The position numbers were made by a program, and so were the translations under genes. From positions 1-54,399 of the forward strand of contig JAVHMA010000025.1 of assembly GCA_031081715.1 (NCBI GenBank): a DNA stretch of 54,399 nt, given 5' to 3'. The stretch comes from Armatimonadota bacterium. GTDB taxonomy: Bacteria; Sysuimicrobiota; Sysuimicrobiia; Sysuimicrobiales; Humicultoraceae. Positions within the stretch are counted from its first letter, which is position 1; every line of letters starts with the position of its first letter. The notes below the pieces were generated by a model that worked only from the letters and a program-made list of their open reading frames with translations, did no database searches and was not told where the DNA came from. Below, piece by piece: positions 7,196-14,862 of this stretch.

Positions 7196-7978
7196 TCAGG
7201 CCGCGCTCATCCCGCCGTCCACCGCCAGCACCTGGCCGGTGATGTAGCCCGCCGACGGCGCCACCAGGCACAGGGCGGCCCCGACCAGGTCCTCGGGAGA
7301 GCCCAGCCGGCCGCAGGGGATGCGCTCGAGCAGTGCCTGGCCCGCGCGCTGGATGGCCACCTCTGACATGCGCGTGGGGATGAACCCCGGGGCGAGCGCG
7401 TTCACCGTCACCCCGGCGGGCGCCCACTTCACGGCCAGGTCGCGCGTGAGCGCGATGATCGCGCCCTTGCTCGCCGCGTAGCCCGCGGCGTCGAGGATCT
7501 CGGGCGGCGACCCGGCCAGGCCCGCGACCGAGGCGATGTTCAGGATGCGGCCGTAGCGCCGCGCGAGCATGCCGCGGCCCACGGCCTGGCACATGAGGAA
7601 CGTCCCGGTGGCGTTCGCATTCATGACCTCGTGCCACCGTTCTGGCGGCATCGTCTCCGCGGGCGCGCCCCAGGAGCGGCCGGCGGCGTTGACCAGGATC
7701 GACAGGTCGCCTACCGCGGCCTGCGCCGCGGCCACCGTCCGCTCGACTTGCGCGGGGTCGGCGACGTCGGCCTGGAAGGCCGCGCAGGCGATGCCCGCCG
7801 ACCGCAACGACGCCTCCGCCGGCCCGAGCCACTCCGTCCGCCGGGCGACAATCGCCACACGGGCGCCCGCCGCGCCCAGCGTTCGCGCGATCGCCAGCCC
7901 GATGCCGCGCGAGCCACCGGTGACGAGCGCGGCCTGGCCGTCGAGGCTAAACAGCCGGTCCACCGGACTGGCGGGCAT
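7196..7978 (-). CDS. SDR-family oxidoreductase (FabG-like)
   Basis: The product is 260 residues, a normal length for classical short-chain dehydrogenases. Visible motifs: NAD(P)-binding TGGSRGIG (residues 20-27), NAAG, the catalytic Ser region (ILNIASVAG) and Tyr-X3-Lys (YAASK), then the PGFI loop and the C-terminal ITGQVLAVDGG. I chose the ATG at 7978 because upstream sequence in frame has no SDR character. Its start overlaps the end of the DinB-like gene by 32 bases, so the two are probably transcribed together. The substrate cannot be read from sequence. Confidence 0.92.
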   Translation of the reverse strand: MPASPVDRLFSLDGQAALVTGGSRGIGLAIARTLGAAGARVAIVARRTEWLGPAEASLRSAGIACAAFQADVADPAQVERTVAAAQAAVGDLSILVNAAGRSWGAPAETMPPERWHEVMNANATGTFLMCQAVGRGMLARRYGRILNIASVAGLAGSPPEILDAAGYAASKGAIIALTRDLAVKWAPAGVTVNALAPGFIPTRMSEVAIQRAGQALLERIPCGRLGSPEDLVGAALCLVAPSAGYITGQVLAVDGGMSAA

Positions 7979-8453
7979 GCGCGTAGAGTCGTCGCAGCAG
8001 GGCGATCCGGCCGGCGTGGTAGGCGATGTGCGCCACCCCGCCGAGGACGAGTTGCGCGGTGGAGCGGTTCCGCGTCCGCATCGCCGTGCGGGCGAGCCCG
8101 GCCGGGGTGAGCGCGCCAACGTGCCGCACCAGCGCCGCGTGCAGCCGCCCCGCGCGGGCGACGGCCCGGCGCCACGCGTCGGGGCTGCCGTCCCCGGCCG
8201 GCCAGGCCTGCCGGCGCGCGACGGCCCGGCCTTCCAGACGGTCGAGGACGTCTTCGGACCAGTAGATGACGTGGTTCACTTCTTCCCAGATGGAGTGGGC
8301 CGCCGTCCCCGGCGTCCAGATGGCCTCATCGAGCGAGACGCCGCGCAGCAGCCGGGCCAGCCCGGTGTGCCCCCAGTTGCCGCGCCCCGCGGTGTCGCGG
8401 AGGAAGGTCGCCAGGTCGGGGCCGACCCCCCGGCGGCGGGTGTTCGTCGCCAT
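7947..8453 (-). CDS. DinB-superfamily four-helix protein
   Basis: This 168-residue protein has a start at 8453, supported by GGGGAG eight bases upstream. The pattern fits the DinB/YfiT-like helical bundle: a first histidine in SIWEEVNHVIYWSEDVL and the pair VAHIAYHAGRIALLRR near the end, where two histidines of the usual metal triad sit. Members act as thiol-dependent transferases or damage-inducible proteins. A 165-base divergent promoter region separates it from the acyl-CoA ligase gene; I found no clear LexA box there, so SOS control is not supported here. Confidence 0.82.
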   Translation of the reverse strand: MATNTRRRGVGPDLATFLRDTAGRGNWGHTGLARLLRGVSLDEAIWTPGTAAHSIWEEVNHVIYWSEDVLDRLEGRAVARRQAWPAGDGSPDAWRRAVARAGRLHAALVRHVGALTPAGLARTAMRTRNRSTAQLVLGGVAHIAYHAGRIALLRRLYAHARQSGGPAV

Positions 8454-8618
8454 CGTCACGTCTCCCCTCGTCGCGTGGTGCCCACCACCTAATGTTGCGT
8501 TCGGCGGGCGTTTCCTGCCGGACGCCCGCCCCGCAGGCCAGCGCTCGCGCGCCGGGCGGGCCGGCGCGGAGCGCACAAGAGGGAAGCCCGCCGGTCGCGG
8601 CGTAGCATACAGGTTACG

Positions 8619-10451
8619 ATGGTCCTCGTGCAGCCACGGCCGGCCGCTGCGGCGACCGACACCATCCCGGGGCTGTTCTTGGCGCAGGCTGCCCGCCGCG
8701 CGGCGCTCGTGGCGCTGCGGCGCAAGCGCTACGGCATCTGGCAGCCGATCACCTGGCGCGAATACGCGGCCCAGGTCCGGCTGGTCGCCAACGCGCTGCT
8801 CGCGCTCGGCGTCCGCCGCGGCGAGCGCGTGGGCCTGATCGGCGAGAACCGCCCCGAGTGGCTGTACGCCGACCTGGGCATCCAGTCGGTCGGCGCCGCG
8901 ACTACCGGCATCTACACCACCAGCAGCGCCGAGCAGGTCCACTACATCCTGGAGCACGCCGGCTGCCGCGTTTTCATCGTGGACGGCGAGGAGCAGCTCG
9001 ACAAGGCGCTGGAGATCCGCGGCCGCCTGCCGGAGCTCGAGCACATCGTCGTGATGGACCCCGAGGGGCTGCGCCGGTTCCACGACCCGCAGGTGGTCAT
9101 GTGGGACCAGTTCCTGGCCATGGGCGAGGACCACGCGCGCCGCCATCCGCACGCGCTCGACGAGGCTCTCGCGCAGATTCGCGCCGAGGACATGGCGGTG
9201 CTCATCTATACCTCGGGCACGACCGGGCCGCCCAAGGGCGCAATCCTCACCCACCGCAACCTGATCGCCGCGACGGAAGCGCTCGACGGCGCCAACGCCT
9301 TCACCCCCGAGGACGAGGTGCTCTCTTACCTGCCGCTGTGCCACATCGCCGAGCGGCAGTTCTCGGTCTTCCTGCCGATCAGGTGGGGCTACACCGTCAA
9401 CTTCATCGAGAACGTCGACACGGTGATGCAGAACCTGGCCGAGGTGGCGCCCACGGTGGTCTTCGGGGTACCGCGCATCTGGGAGAAGCTCTTCTCGGTG
9501 GTGACGCTGCGCGTCGCCGAGAACGACCTGCTCAAGCGCGGCGCCTACTGGCTGGCCCTGCGCGTCACCGGGAGCGCGTCGCGCCGGTGGCTCGACCGCC
9601 GGCCGGTGCCCGCGCCGCTACGCGTGGCCGCGCGGCTGGCGGACGGGCTGGTGCTGCTTCCGCTGCGTCGCCGGCTCGGGCTGCACCGCGTCCGGCTCGC
9701 CTTCTCGGCCGGGGCGCCGATCGCGCCCGACCTGCTGCGGTACTTCTGGGCGATCGGCGTGCCGATCCGGGAGATCTACGGCCAGACCGAGGACGCCGGT
9801 CCGACCGCCTGTCACCAGGGCGACGAGGTGAAGATCGGTACGGTCGGCCGACCGTTTCCGAGTGTCGAGGTGCGGATCGCGCCCGACGGCGAGATCCTGG
9901 TCCGCGGCCCCAACGTCTTCGCCGGCTACTTCCGCAACCCCGAGGCGACCGCCGAGGCCCTGCGCGACGGGTGGCTGCACTCCGGTGACGTCGGGGAGTT
10001 CGACGAGGAGGGCTTCCTCAAGATCACCGACCGCAAGAAGGACCTGTTCATCACCTCGGGCGGCAAGAACATCGCGCCGCAGTACATCGAGAACAAGCTC
10101 AAGGCCAGCCCCTACATCAACGACGCGGTCGCGATCGGCGACGGCCGGCGCTACATCGTGGCGCTGGTCGTCATCGACGAGGAGAACGTCACGAAGTGGG
10201 CGCAGGACCGCCGGCTGCCGTTCACGACGTACGCCGACCTGGCGGCCAATCCCGAGGTGCGGGCGCTCATCGACACCGAGGTGCGCGCCGTCAACAAGAC
10301 GCTGTCCGGGCCCGAGCAGGTCCGCCGCTTTGCCATCCTGCCCCGACGGCTCTACCAGGAAGACGGCGAGATCACCGCCACCCTGAAGGTGAAGCGGAAG
10401 GCGATCATGGAGAAGTACGCGGACGTGATCGCCGAGCTCTACCGGGGTTAG
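8619..10451 (+). CDS. Long-chain acyl-CoA ligase (AMP-forming, FadD15-like)
   Basis: This is a 610-residue ANL-superfamily enzyme that activates fatty acids to acyl-CoA through an acyl-adenylate. The P-loop is [12 protein letters not shown] (residues 196-207). Other core blocks are [20 protein letters not shown] (motif A5), [24 protein letters not shown] (A7-A8) and a C-terminal catalytic lysine region ([14 protein letters not shown]). Length and motif spacing match long-chain enzymes rather than short-chain ones. No Shine-Dalgarno precedes the ATG; TAGCAT at 8603-8608 could be a -10 giving a nearly leaderless message, but no -35 supports it. It fits with the beta-oxidation operon at 21-26.6 kb. 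Confidence 0.95.
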   Translation: MVLVQPRPAAAATDTIPGLFLAQAARRAALVALRRKRYGIWQPITWREYAAQVRLVANALLALGVRRGERVGLIGENRPEWLYADLGIQSVGAATTGIYTTSSAEQVHYILEHAGCRVFIVDGEEQLDKALEIRGRLPELEHIVVMDPEGLRRFHDPQVVMWDQFLAMGEDHARRHPHALDEALAQIRAEDMAVLIYTSGTTGPPKGAILTHRNLIAATEALDGANAFTPEDEVLSYLPLCHIAERQFSVFLPIRWGYTVNFIENVDTVMQNLAEVAPTVVFGVPRIWEKLFSVVTLRVAENDLLKRGAYWLALRVTGSASRRWLDRRPVPAPLRVAARLADGLVLLPLRRRLGLHRVRLAFSAGAPIAPDLLRYFWAIGVPIREIYGQTEDAGPTACHQGDEVKIGTVGRPFPSVEVRIAPDGEILVRGPNVFAGYFRNPEATAEALRDGWLHSGDVGEFDEEGFLKITDRKKDLFITSGGKNIAPQYIENKLKASPYINDAVAIGDGRRYIVALVVIDEENVTKWAQDRRLPFTTYADLAANPEVRALIDTEVRAVNKTLSGPEQVRRFAILPRRLYQEDGEITATLKVKRKAIMEKYADVIAELYRG

Positions 10452-10485
10452 CGCCCGGCCGCCGCCCACCGCCCCCGACCCTCCG

Positions 10486-11685
10486 TTGACCCACCCGCCT
10501 GTGTCCACCCCGCCCGGTGGCCCGCCCCGGGTGCCCGAACCCATCGTCACGCGCCGGTTCGCGGTCCTCTGGGGTATCGGCTTCCTGACCTACGCCAGCG
10601 TCTACCTGCTCGTGCCTGTGTTGCCGCTGTACCTGCGCGACGCCGGGCTGTCCACCGGGCCGATCGGTGCGCTGCTCGGGATTATGAGCGCGGTGGCGCT
10701 CGTCGCCCGGCCGTTCGCCGGCTGGCTCTCGGACGGGCTGGGGCGCCGGCCGCTCATCATCGCGGGCGTCGCCGCGCTCCTGATCTTTCCCGTGGTCGCC
10801 GCCGTGTGGACCGGCGTCGCGCTGTTCGCGCTCCTCCAGGTCGTGCGCGGATTCGGTTGGGGCAGTCTGACCTCGAACGCCAACACGATGGCCGGCGAGC
10901 TGGCTCCGCCCGCGCGGCGCGGCGAGGCGCTCGGCCTCTACACCGCGGCGGGCAGCCTGGCGCTTGCGGTCAGCCCGTTGGGGGGACTGGCGATCGCGCG
11001 GCAGCACGGCTACCCCGCCGCCCTGTGGACCGCGGCCGCCCTCACGCTCGCGGCGCTTCTGCTGGCGGCCTTCCTCTATCAGGGGCCGCGGGCGCCGCTA
11101 AGGCCGCTGCGCGTGCGGGAGTTGGTCGCTATCCCCGCGCTCGGGCCCGCCGCGGGGGTCGTCGCCCACGCGATGAACTACGGTGGAATCATCATCTTCC
11201 TGCCGGTGCTCGTCGAGGCGCGCGCGCTGGGGAACCCCGGGCTGTTCTTCACGATCTACGCGGTCGCGCTCGTGTTGCTCCGGGGCATCGCCGGCCGGCT
11301 CTCGGACCGCTACGGCCGCGCGGCGATTATCGTCCCCGGGCTGCTGTGTAGCGCCGCGACCATGGGCGTGCTCGGGGCAGCCTCGACGCGCTGGCAGATG
11401 CTGGCCGCGGCGCCGCTGCTGGCGCTCAGCATGGCGCTGGTGCAGCCGCCCTCGCTCGCCTGGGCGCTCGACCTGGGCGGGGAGCGCCGCGGGGTGGCGA
11501 TGGCGACCATGGTCGCGGCCCAGGACCTCGGGGTCGCGCTCGGGGGGATGCTGCTCGGCGCGATCGGGCAGGCGGGCGGCTACGGCGCGCTGTTCGGCGC
11601 CGGCGCGGGGATGGCGCTCGCCGCCGTGGGGGCCCTGTTGATCGTGGCGAGGCGGCTGGGCGGGTTGGCTACCAGACCGTCCTGA
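10486..11685 (+). CDS. Major facilitator superfamily transporter
   Basis: The product is about 399 residues with 12 predicted transmembrane helices. The MFS motif A between helices 2 and 3 is visible as GWLSDGLGRRPLI, with its echo GRLSDRYGRAAI between helices 8 and 9, which defines the two halves. The TTG at 10486 follows the ligase stop by 34 bases; GTG at 10501 is an equally possible start, and neither has a strong ribosome site. The substrate is unknown; multidrug or metabolite efflux are both possible. Its end overlaps the convergent toxin gene by 17 bases. Confidence 0.9.
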   Translation: MTHPPVSTPPGGPPRVPEPIVTRRFAVLWGIGFLTYASVYLLVPVLPLYLRDAGLSTGPIGALLGIMSAVALVARPFAGWLSDGLGRRPLIIAGVAALLIFPVVAAVWTGVALFALLQVVRGFGWGSLTSNANTMAGELAPPARRGEALGLYTAAGSLALAVSPLGGLAIARQHGYPAALWTAAALTLAALLLAAFLYQGPRAPLRPLRVRELVAIPALGPAAGVVAHAMNYGGIIIFLPVLVEARALGNPGLFFTIYAVALVLLRGIAGRLSDRYGRAAIIVPGLLCSAATMGVLGAASTRWQMLAAAPLLALSMALVQPPSLAWALDLGGERRGVAMATMVAAQDLGVALGGMLLGAIGQAGGYGALFGAGAGMALAAVGALLIVARRLGGLATRPS

Positions 11686-12064
11686 CGCGTGGGTAGGACC
11701 GGATACGCCGGTCGGCGGTGACCACCGCGGCGCCGAGCCCCAGGGCCGTGGCGACGATGATGCGGTCCACTGGATCCGCCGAGGGGAAGCCGGGCAAGGC
11801 GACGGTCTGCAGGGCGACGCGGTTGCTGACGGGTACGAACGACAGGAACGGCAGCCCCTCGCAGTGCCGCACCCAGTCCTCGACCTCCATGGTGAGCTCG
11901 AGCCTCTTCCGATCTGCCAGCATGGCGACTTCCCAGACACTCATGGAGGAGACGAGCAGCGGCCCGCCGCGCATCTCGGCATCGATGTGACGCCGCGCGC
12001 GGGCGGACACGCGCTTCGGGTCCGCCACCAGCCAGACCCACGCGTGCGTGTCCAGCACGGTCAC
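11669..12064 (-). CDS. PIN-domain toxin (VapC-type), pair 1
   Basis: This 131-residue PIN-domain ribonuclease keeps the acidic metal ligands: Asp in VLDTHAWVW (residue 5), Glu in SSMSVWEVAML (about 45), Asp in DPVDRIIVATAL (about 97 and 100) and Asp in VTADRRI. The WLVADPKRVS and PVDRIIVATA blocks are typical of the VapC subgroup whose partner is a Phd/YefM antitoxin. The GTG start overlaps the antitoxin stop (GTGA), giving strict translational coupling. Expected activity: Mg-dependent cleavage of tRNA or other RNA when the antitoxin is lost. Confidence 0.92.
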   Translation of the reverse strand: MTVLDTHAWVWLVADPKRVSARARRHIDAEMRGGPLLVSSMSVWEVAMLADRKRLELTMEVEDWVRHCEGLPFLSFVPVSNRVALQTVALPGFPSADPVDRIIVATALGLGAAVVTADRRIRSYPRVRTVW

Positions 12065-12297
12065 CGGAGGGCCTCCCAGTGATCCACCGCCACGGGCTTC
12101 GTCGGATCGTCGTAGCGGCGCACCGATCCACGGAGGATGCGGAGGAGATCCTCCGTTTCGCCCCGGAACGGCGTCACCGTCACCACCGGACGGCCGCGGT
12201 CGAGGATCACGATGGACTGGCCGGTCTCCTGCACCTTGCGCAGGTACTCGAGCGCCCGCGCTTTGAAGCGAGCCTTTGGAACCTGCTCGACGACCAT
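12061..12297 (-). CDS. Phd/YefM-type antitoxin, pair 1
   Basis: The product is 78 residues. The N-terminal DNA-binding part (VVEQVPKARFKARALEYLRKV and GQSIVILDRGRPVVTV) has the Phd/YefM fold, and the C-terminal tail (DDPTKPVAVDHWEALR) would wrap the toxin. I chose the ATG at 12297 because GGGAGGA precedes it; the upstream in-frame ATG at 12327 lies inside the operator. It is expected to repress its own promoter together with the toxin, which matches the inverted repeat at 12316-12350. Confidence 0.9.
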   Translation of the reverse strand: MVVEQVPKARFKARALEYLRKVQETGQSIVILDRGRPVVTVTPFRGETEDLLRILRGSVRRYDDPTKPVAVDHWEALR

Positions 12298-12315
12298 GAG
12301 GTCCTCCCGGCGACG

Positions 12316-12360
12316 TAATATGACCATGGTCAGTGTACATGGTCAGATTACGCCGATCAA
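12316..12360 (-). promoter_or_regulatory. Promoter and palindromic operator of toxin-antitoxin pair 1
   Basis: On the minus strand the -35 TTGATC (plus-strand positions 12355-12360) and -10 TACACT (12332-12337) are 17 bases apart. The inverted repeat TAATATGACCATG (12316-12328) and CATGGTCAGATTA (12338-12350) matches at 12 of 13 positions around a nine-base centre that contains most of the -10. The arms also contain TGACCATGGTCA (12321-12332), a perfect palindrome, and a second CATGGTCA 13 bases on. This is what an autorepressing antitoxin-toxin complex would bind, blocking RNA polymerase. Confidence 0.8.
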
Positions 12361-12401
12361 CAGAGGTCACCGCAACCTCCCGTCAGCTGCGACCGTGCGG
12401 G

Positions 12402-12818
12402 CTACGGCACCGGCCTGAGGCCTTCGAGCCGTGCCGCATCGCGTAGCCGGCGGTCGAGCGCGACGATCTCGGCCGCCTCGCCCCCCGCCCATACGAGCGC
12501 CGCGGAGAGCTGCAGCGCGTCGGAGGGGCGCAGCGGGTGCAGCCTGAGGAGCCGGCCGGCCTGGGTGCGCACGGCACCCCCGGGTTGCAGTTCGACCCAC
12601 GAGGGCGCCAGCGCGGCGAGCACGGCCCGCGCCGCTTCCTCGCCCTCGATGTCAAGCCCCCGGTCGCGGCGTTGCCGGGCGAACGCCGACCAGCACTCCA
12701 CGACGCATCCCCACCAGACGACCATGCCGGGATCGGCGGCATGCAGCGCGCGCACGCGCGCGCTGTTCGGCTCGTCCACGCACAAGGGAATGATCGCAGA
12801 GGCGTCCCAGAACCTCAT
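12402..12818 (-). CDS. PIN-domain toxin (VapC-type), pair 2
   Basis: This 138-residue PIN protein starts MRFWDASAIIPLCVDE, with the first catalytic Asp at residue 5. It continues with Glu in CVVECWSAF (about 41) and Asp in RPSDALQLSAAL (100) and ALDRRLRDAA (about 122). Its subgroup (WDASAIIPL) differs clearly from pair 1 (VLDTHAWVW), so the two pairs are not a recent duplication. The ATG overlaps the upstream antitoxin stop (ATGA). Same expected RNase activity, targets unknown. Confidence 0.92.
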   Translation of the reverse strand: MRFWDASAIIPLCVDEPNSARVRALHAADPGMVVWWGCVVECWSAFARQRRDRGLDIEGEEAARAVLAALAPSWVELQPGGAVRTQAGRLLRLHPLRPSDALQLSAALVWAGGEAAEIVALDRRLRDAARLEGLRPVP

Positions 12819-13105
12819 CGCTCCTCGGCGCGCTCCTCGATCAACGCGGCCAGCACGCGGCCCTTCGGATCGCGGGGGCGGGGCAGCGTCCAGAAGTCGG
12901 GGGGCAGGGGACGGCTCGCGGGGCGCGCCAGGCCGAGCCGGATCAACTCGGCGGTCCTGGGATCCCGCAGCGCGTCGCCGCTGACCGCGATCAGCCGTGC
13001 CACGGGTCGGCCGCGGTCGGTCACGATGATCTCCTTCCCGGATCGGACGGCGTCCACGTACTCGCTCAGGCGTGCCTTCAACCGCGTTATCGGCACCCGT
13101 TCCAC
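12815..13105 (-). CDS. Phd/YefM-type antitoxin, pair 2
   Basis: The product is 96 residues with a GTG start. The N-terminal part (ITRLKARLSEYVDAVRSGKEI, then IVTDRGRPVARLIAV) is the conserved Phd/YefM DNA-binding fold. The C-terminal half is longer than in pair 1 and contains the helix-forming tail LAALIEERAEER, the likely toxin-neutralising segment. A G-rich stretch (GGGGGG near 13113-13118 on the plus strand read as C) serves as ribosome site. It probably autoregulates through the AT-rich region immediately upstream. Confidence 0.88.
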   Translation of the reverse strand: MERVPITRLKARLSEYVDAVRSGKEIIVTDRGRPVARLIAVSGDALRDPRTAELIRLGLARPASRPLPPDFWTLPRPRDPKGRVLAALIEERAEER

Positions 13106-13148
13106 GCATGTACCCCCCGGCGCGCCCTGGCGCCCGGTTACCTAACTA

Positions 13149-13182
13149 TCTATTCTAGTCAGATATAAGAAGACCGAATAGA
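13149..13182 (-). promoter_or_regulatory. Candidate promoter/operator of toxin-antitoxin pair 2
   Basis: The only clearly AT-rich stretch of this intergenic region (about 13141-13190) lies upstream of antitoxin 2. It holds an inverted repeat TCTATTC (13149-13155) and GAATAGA (13176-13182) with 20 bases between. On the minus strand TAGAAT- and TAGTTA-like hexamers could be -10 elements, but I cannot choose one with a good -35. Operator function is inferred from position and from the parallel with pair 1. Confidence 0.4.
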
Positions 13183-13255
13183 CCGTATGTCGCCGCGGGC
13201 CACAGGGCGGTCTATCACGCCAGGATGACCGCGGGGGAGCCACGCGGACCGGCGC

Positions 13256-14047
13256 CTACTCCCAGCGCCGCCTGATCTTGTAGCGCCGGAAGCCCTTCAC
13301 CGAAGGGTCCTGGACCGCGCCCAGGTACAGCTCCTGTACGTTCGGATCTGCCTGCAGTCGCGCGCTGGTGCCCTCCAGCACGATCCGGCCGCTCTCGAGT
13401 ACGTACCCGTAGTCCGCGGCGGCCAGGGCCTGGCGGGCGTTCTGCTCGACGAGCAGGATCGCCGTCCCGGTGGACGGGATGTCGCGGATGATGCGGAACA
13501 CGTCGGCGACCAGCCGCGGCGCCAGCCCCAGCGAGGGTTCGTCGAGCAGCAGCAGCCGCGGTCGGCCGAGTAGCGCCCGGGCGAGCGCGAGCATCTGCTG
13601 CTCCCCGCCCGACAGCGTGCCGGCGAGCTGGCGGCGCCGCTCGCGCAGCACCGGGAACCGGTCTTCCATCGCGGCCAGGTCGGCGCGCACGCCGACGTCG
13701 CGGCGCGCGTAGGCGCCCAGCCGGAGGTTCTCCTCTACCGTGAGCTCCGGGAAGATGCCGCGGCCCTCCGGGATGTAGGCCACGCCGAGCGCGGCGACGT
13801 CCTCGGGGTCCCAGCCATTGACGCGGCGGCCGAGCACCTCGACCGTGCCCTTCTCGGGCTGGTCGGGGATGAACCCCATGATGGTCCGCAGCAGCGTGCT
13901 CTTGCCGGCGCCGTTCGAGCCGAGCAGCGCCACGATGCGACCGGCGCCCACCTCGAGGGAGACGCCCCGCAGCACCGTCAGCCGCCCGTAGTAGGCGGTC
14001 TCCACGTTGGCCACGCGTAGCGGCAGCGCGCCGTCGCCCCCGCTCAC
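13256..14047 (-). CDS. livF: Branched-chain amino-acid-type ABC transporter ATPase
   Basis: This is a 263-residue ATPase of the LivF group. Walker A is GSNGAGKST (43-51), the signature is LSGGEQQMLALARALL, Walker B is LLLLDEPSLGLAP, and the switch His lies in the C-terminal part. The line PEGRGIFPELTVEENL is characteristic of LivF as opposed to LivG. The GTG start overlaps the livG stop (GTGA). The unusual basic tail (VKGFRRYKIRRRWE) is longer than in E. coli LivF. It is the last gene of the five-gene Liv-type cluster. Confidence 0.93.
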   Translation of the reverse strand: MSGGDGALPLRVANVETAYYGRLTVLRGVSLEVGAGRIVALLGSNGAGKSTLLRTIMGFIPDQPEKGTVEVLGRRVNGWDPEDVAALGVAYIPEGRGIFPELTVEENLRLGAYARRDVGVRADLAAMEDRFPVLRERRRQLAGTLSGGEQQMLALARALLGRPRLLLLDEPSLGLAPRLVADVFRIIRDIPSTGTAILLVEQNARQALAAADYGYVLESGRIVLEGTSARLQADPNVQELYLGAVQDPSVKGFRRYKIRRRWE

Positions 14048-14811
14048 GCGGTCTCCCCCAGGTAGGCGCTGATGACCTGCGGGTCGCGCTGGATCGCCTC
14101 GGGCGGGCCCTGGGCGATCTTCGTGCCGTGGTCGAGCACGGCGATCCAGTCCGAGATGCCCATGACGATCTTCAGGTCGTGTTCGACCAGCACGACCGTG
14201 ATGCCCCACTCCTCGCGGATGTCCTTGATGCGGTGCACCAGGTCCGCCTTCTCCTCGGCGGTCATCCCCGACGACGGCTCATCCAGCAGCAGCAGGATGG
14301 GCTCGGTCGCGAGCGCGCGCGCGACCTCGACCAGCCGCTGCTGCGCCATGGGCAGGTCGCCCACGCGCCGGTGGCGCGCGGCCTGCAGGTCGAGGAAGTC
14401 GAGAATCTCCTCCACGCGCCGGCGGTGCGCGACCTCGTCCCGCTTCCACCGCGGCAGGCCGAGGGCGGCCGCCACGAACGGCGTGCGGATGTGGAGGTGG
14501 CGGCCGAGCAGCACGTTGTCGAGCACCGTGCTGTGGCGGAACAGTTCCAGGTTCTGGAAGGTCCGCGCGATGCCGCGCCGCGCGATCAGGTCCGGCCGGC
14601 GCGGAAGCGGCCGGCCCTCGAAGGCGATGCGCCCGGCGTCGGGGCGGTAGAGGCCGCAGATGCAGTTGAACAGCGTCGTCTTGCCCGCGCCGTTGGGGCC
14701 GATCACCGAGACCAGCTCGCGCCGGCCGACCTCGAGGTCCACCCGGTCGAGGGCCACGACGCCGCCGAAGGCGATGGAGACTCCGCGGACTTCCAGCAGG
14801 GGTGCGGTCAC
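14044..14811 (-). CDS. livG: Branched-chain amino-acid-type ABC transporter ATPase
   Basis: This is a 255-residue ATPase of the LivG group. Walker A is GPNGAGKTT (38-46), the Q-loop region is RTFQNLELF, the signature is the divergent LPMAQQRLVEVARAL (LivG proteins commonly lack a strict LSGGQ), Walker B is LLLLDEPSSGM, and the switch is VEHD. The insertion after the Q-loop (HIRTPFVAAALGLPRWKRDE) is the LivG-specific segment. It pairs with LivF to power the LivH/LivM permease. It lies downstream of the binding-protein gene, separated by a strong hairpin. Confidence 0.93.
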   Translation of the reverse strand: MTAPLLEVRGVSIAFGGVVALDRVDLEVGRRELVSVIGPNGAGKTTLFNCICGLYRPDAGRIAFEGRPLPRRPDLIARRGIARTFQNLELFRHSTVLDNVLLGRHLHIRTPFVAAALGLPRWKRDEVAHRRRVEEILDFLDLQAARHRRVGDLPMAQQRLVEVARALATEPILLLLDEPSSGMTAEEKADLVHRIKDIREEWGITVVLVEHDLKIVMGISDWIAVLDHGTKIAQGPPEAIQRDPQVISAYLGETA

Positions 14812-14823
14812 GGGGCGAGGGGC

Positions 14824-14853
14824 GGGGCGCGGGGCGCACCGGCCCCGCGCCCC
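14824..14853 (-). other. Perfect 12-bp intercistronic stem-loop behind the binding-protein gene
   Basis: GGGGCGCGGGGC (14824-14835) and GCCCCGCGCCCC (14842-14853) pair perfectly around a six-base loop. On the minus strand it lies directly after the binding-protein stop and before livG. No U-run follows. Such hairpins between a binding-protein gene and its ATPase genes typically protect the upstream mRNA or attenuate read-through, so that binding protein is made in excess. The structure is read directly; the role is inferred from ABC operons generally. Confidence 0.7.
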
Positions 14854-14862
14854 AGAGGGGTC

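Noticed and set aside
8603-8608. TAGCAT as a leaderless promoter for the acyl-CoA ligase
   Set aside because: No acceptable -35 at 16-18 bases and no other support; left as a note in the gene entry.
8454-8618. LexA box before the DinB-like gene
   Set aside because: The name suggests damage induction, but no CGAAC-N4-GTTCG-like dyad is present in the divergent region.
7947-9344. Long minus-strand frame extending through the acyl-CoA ligase
   Set aside because: Only the final 168 codons (DinB-like) have protein character; the remainder is the shadow of the ligase gene.
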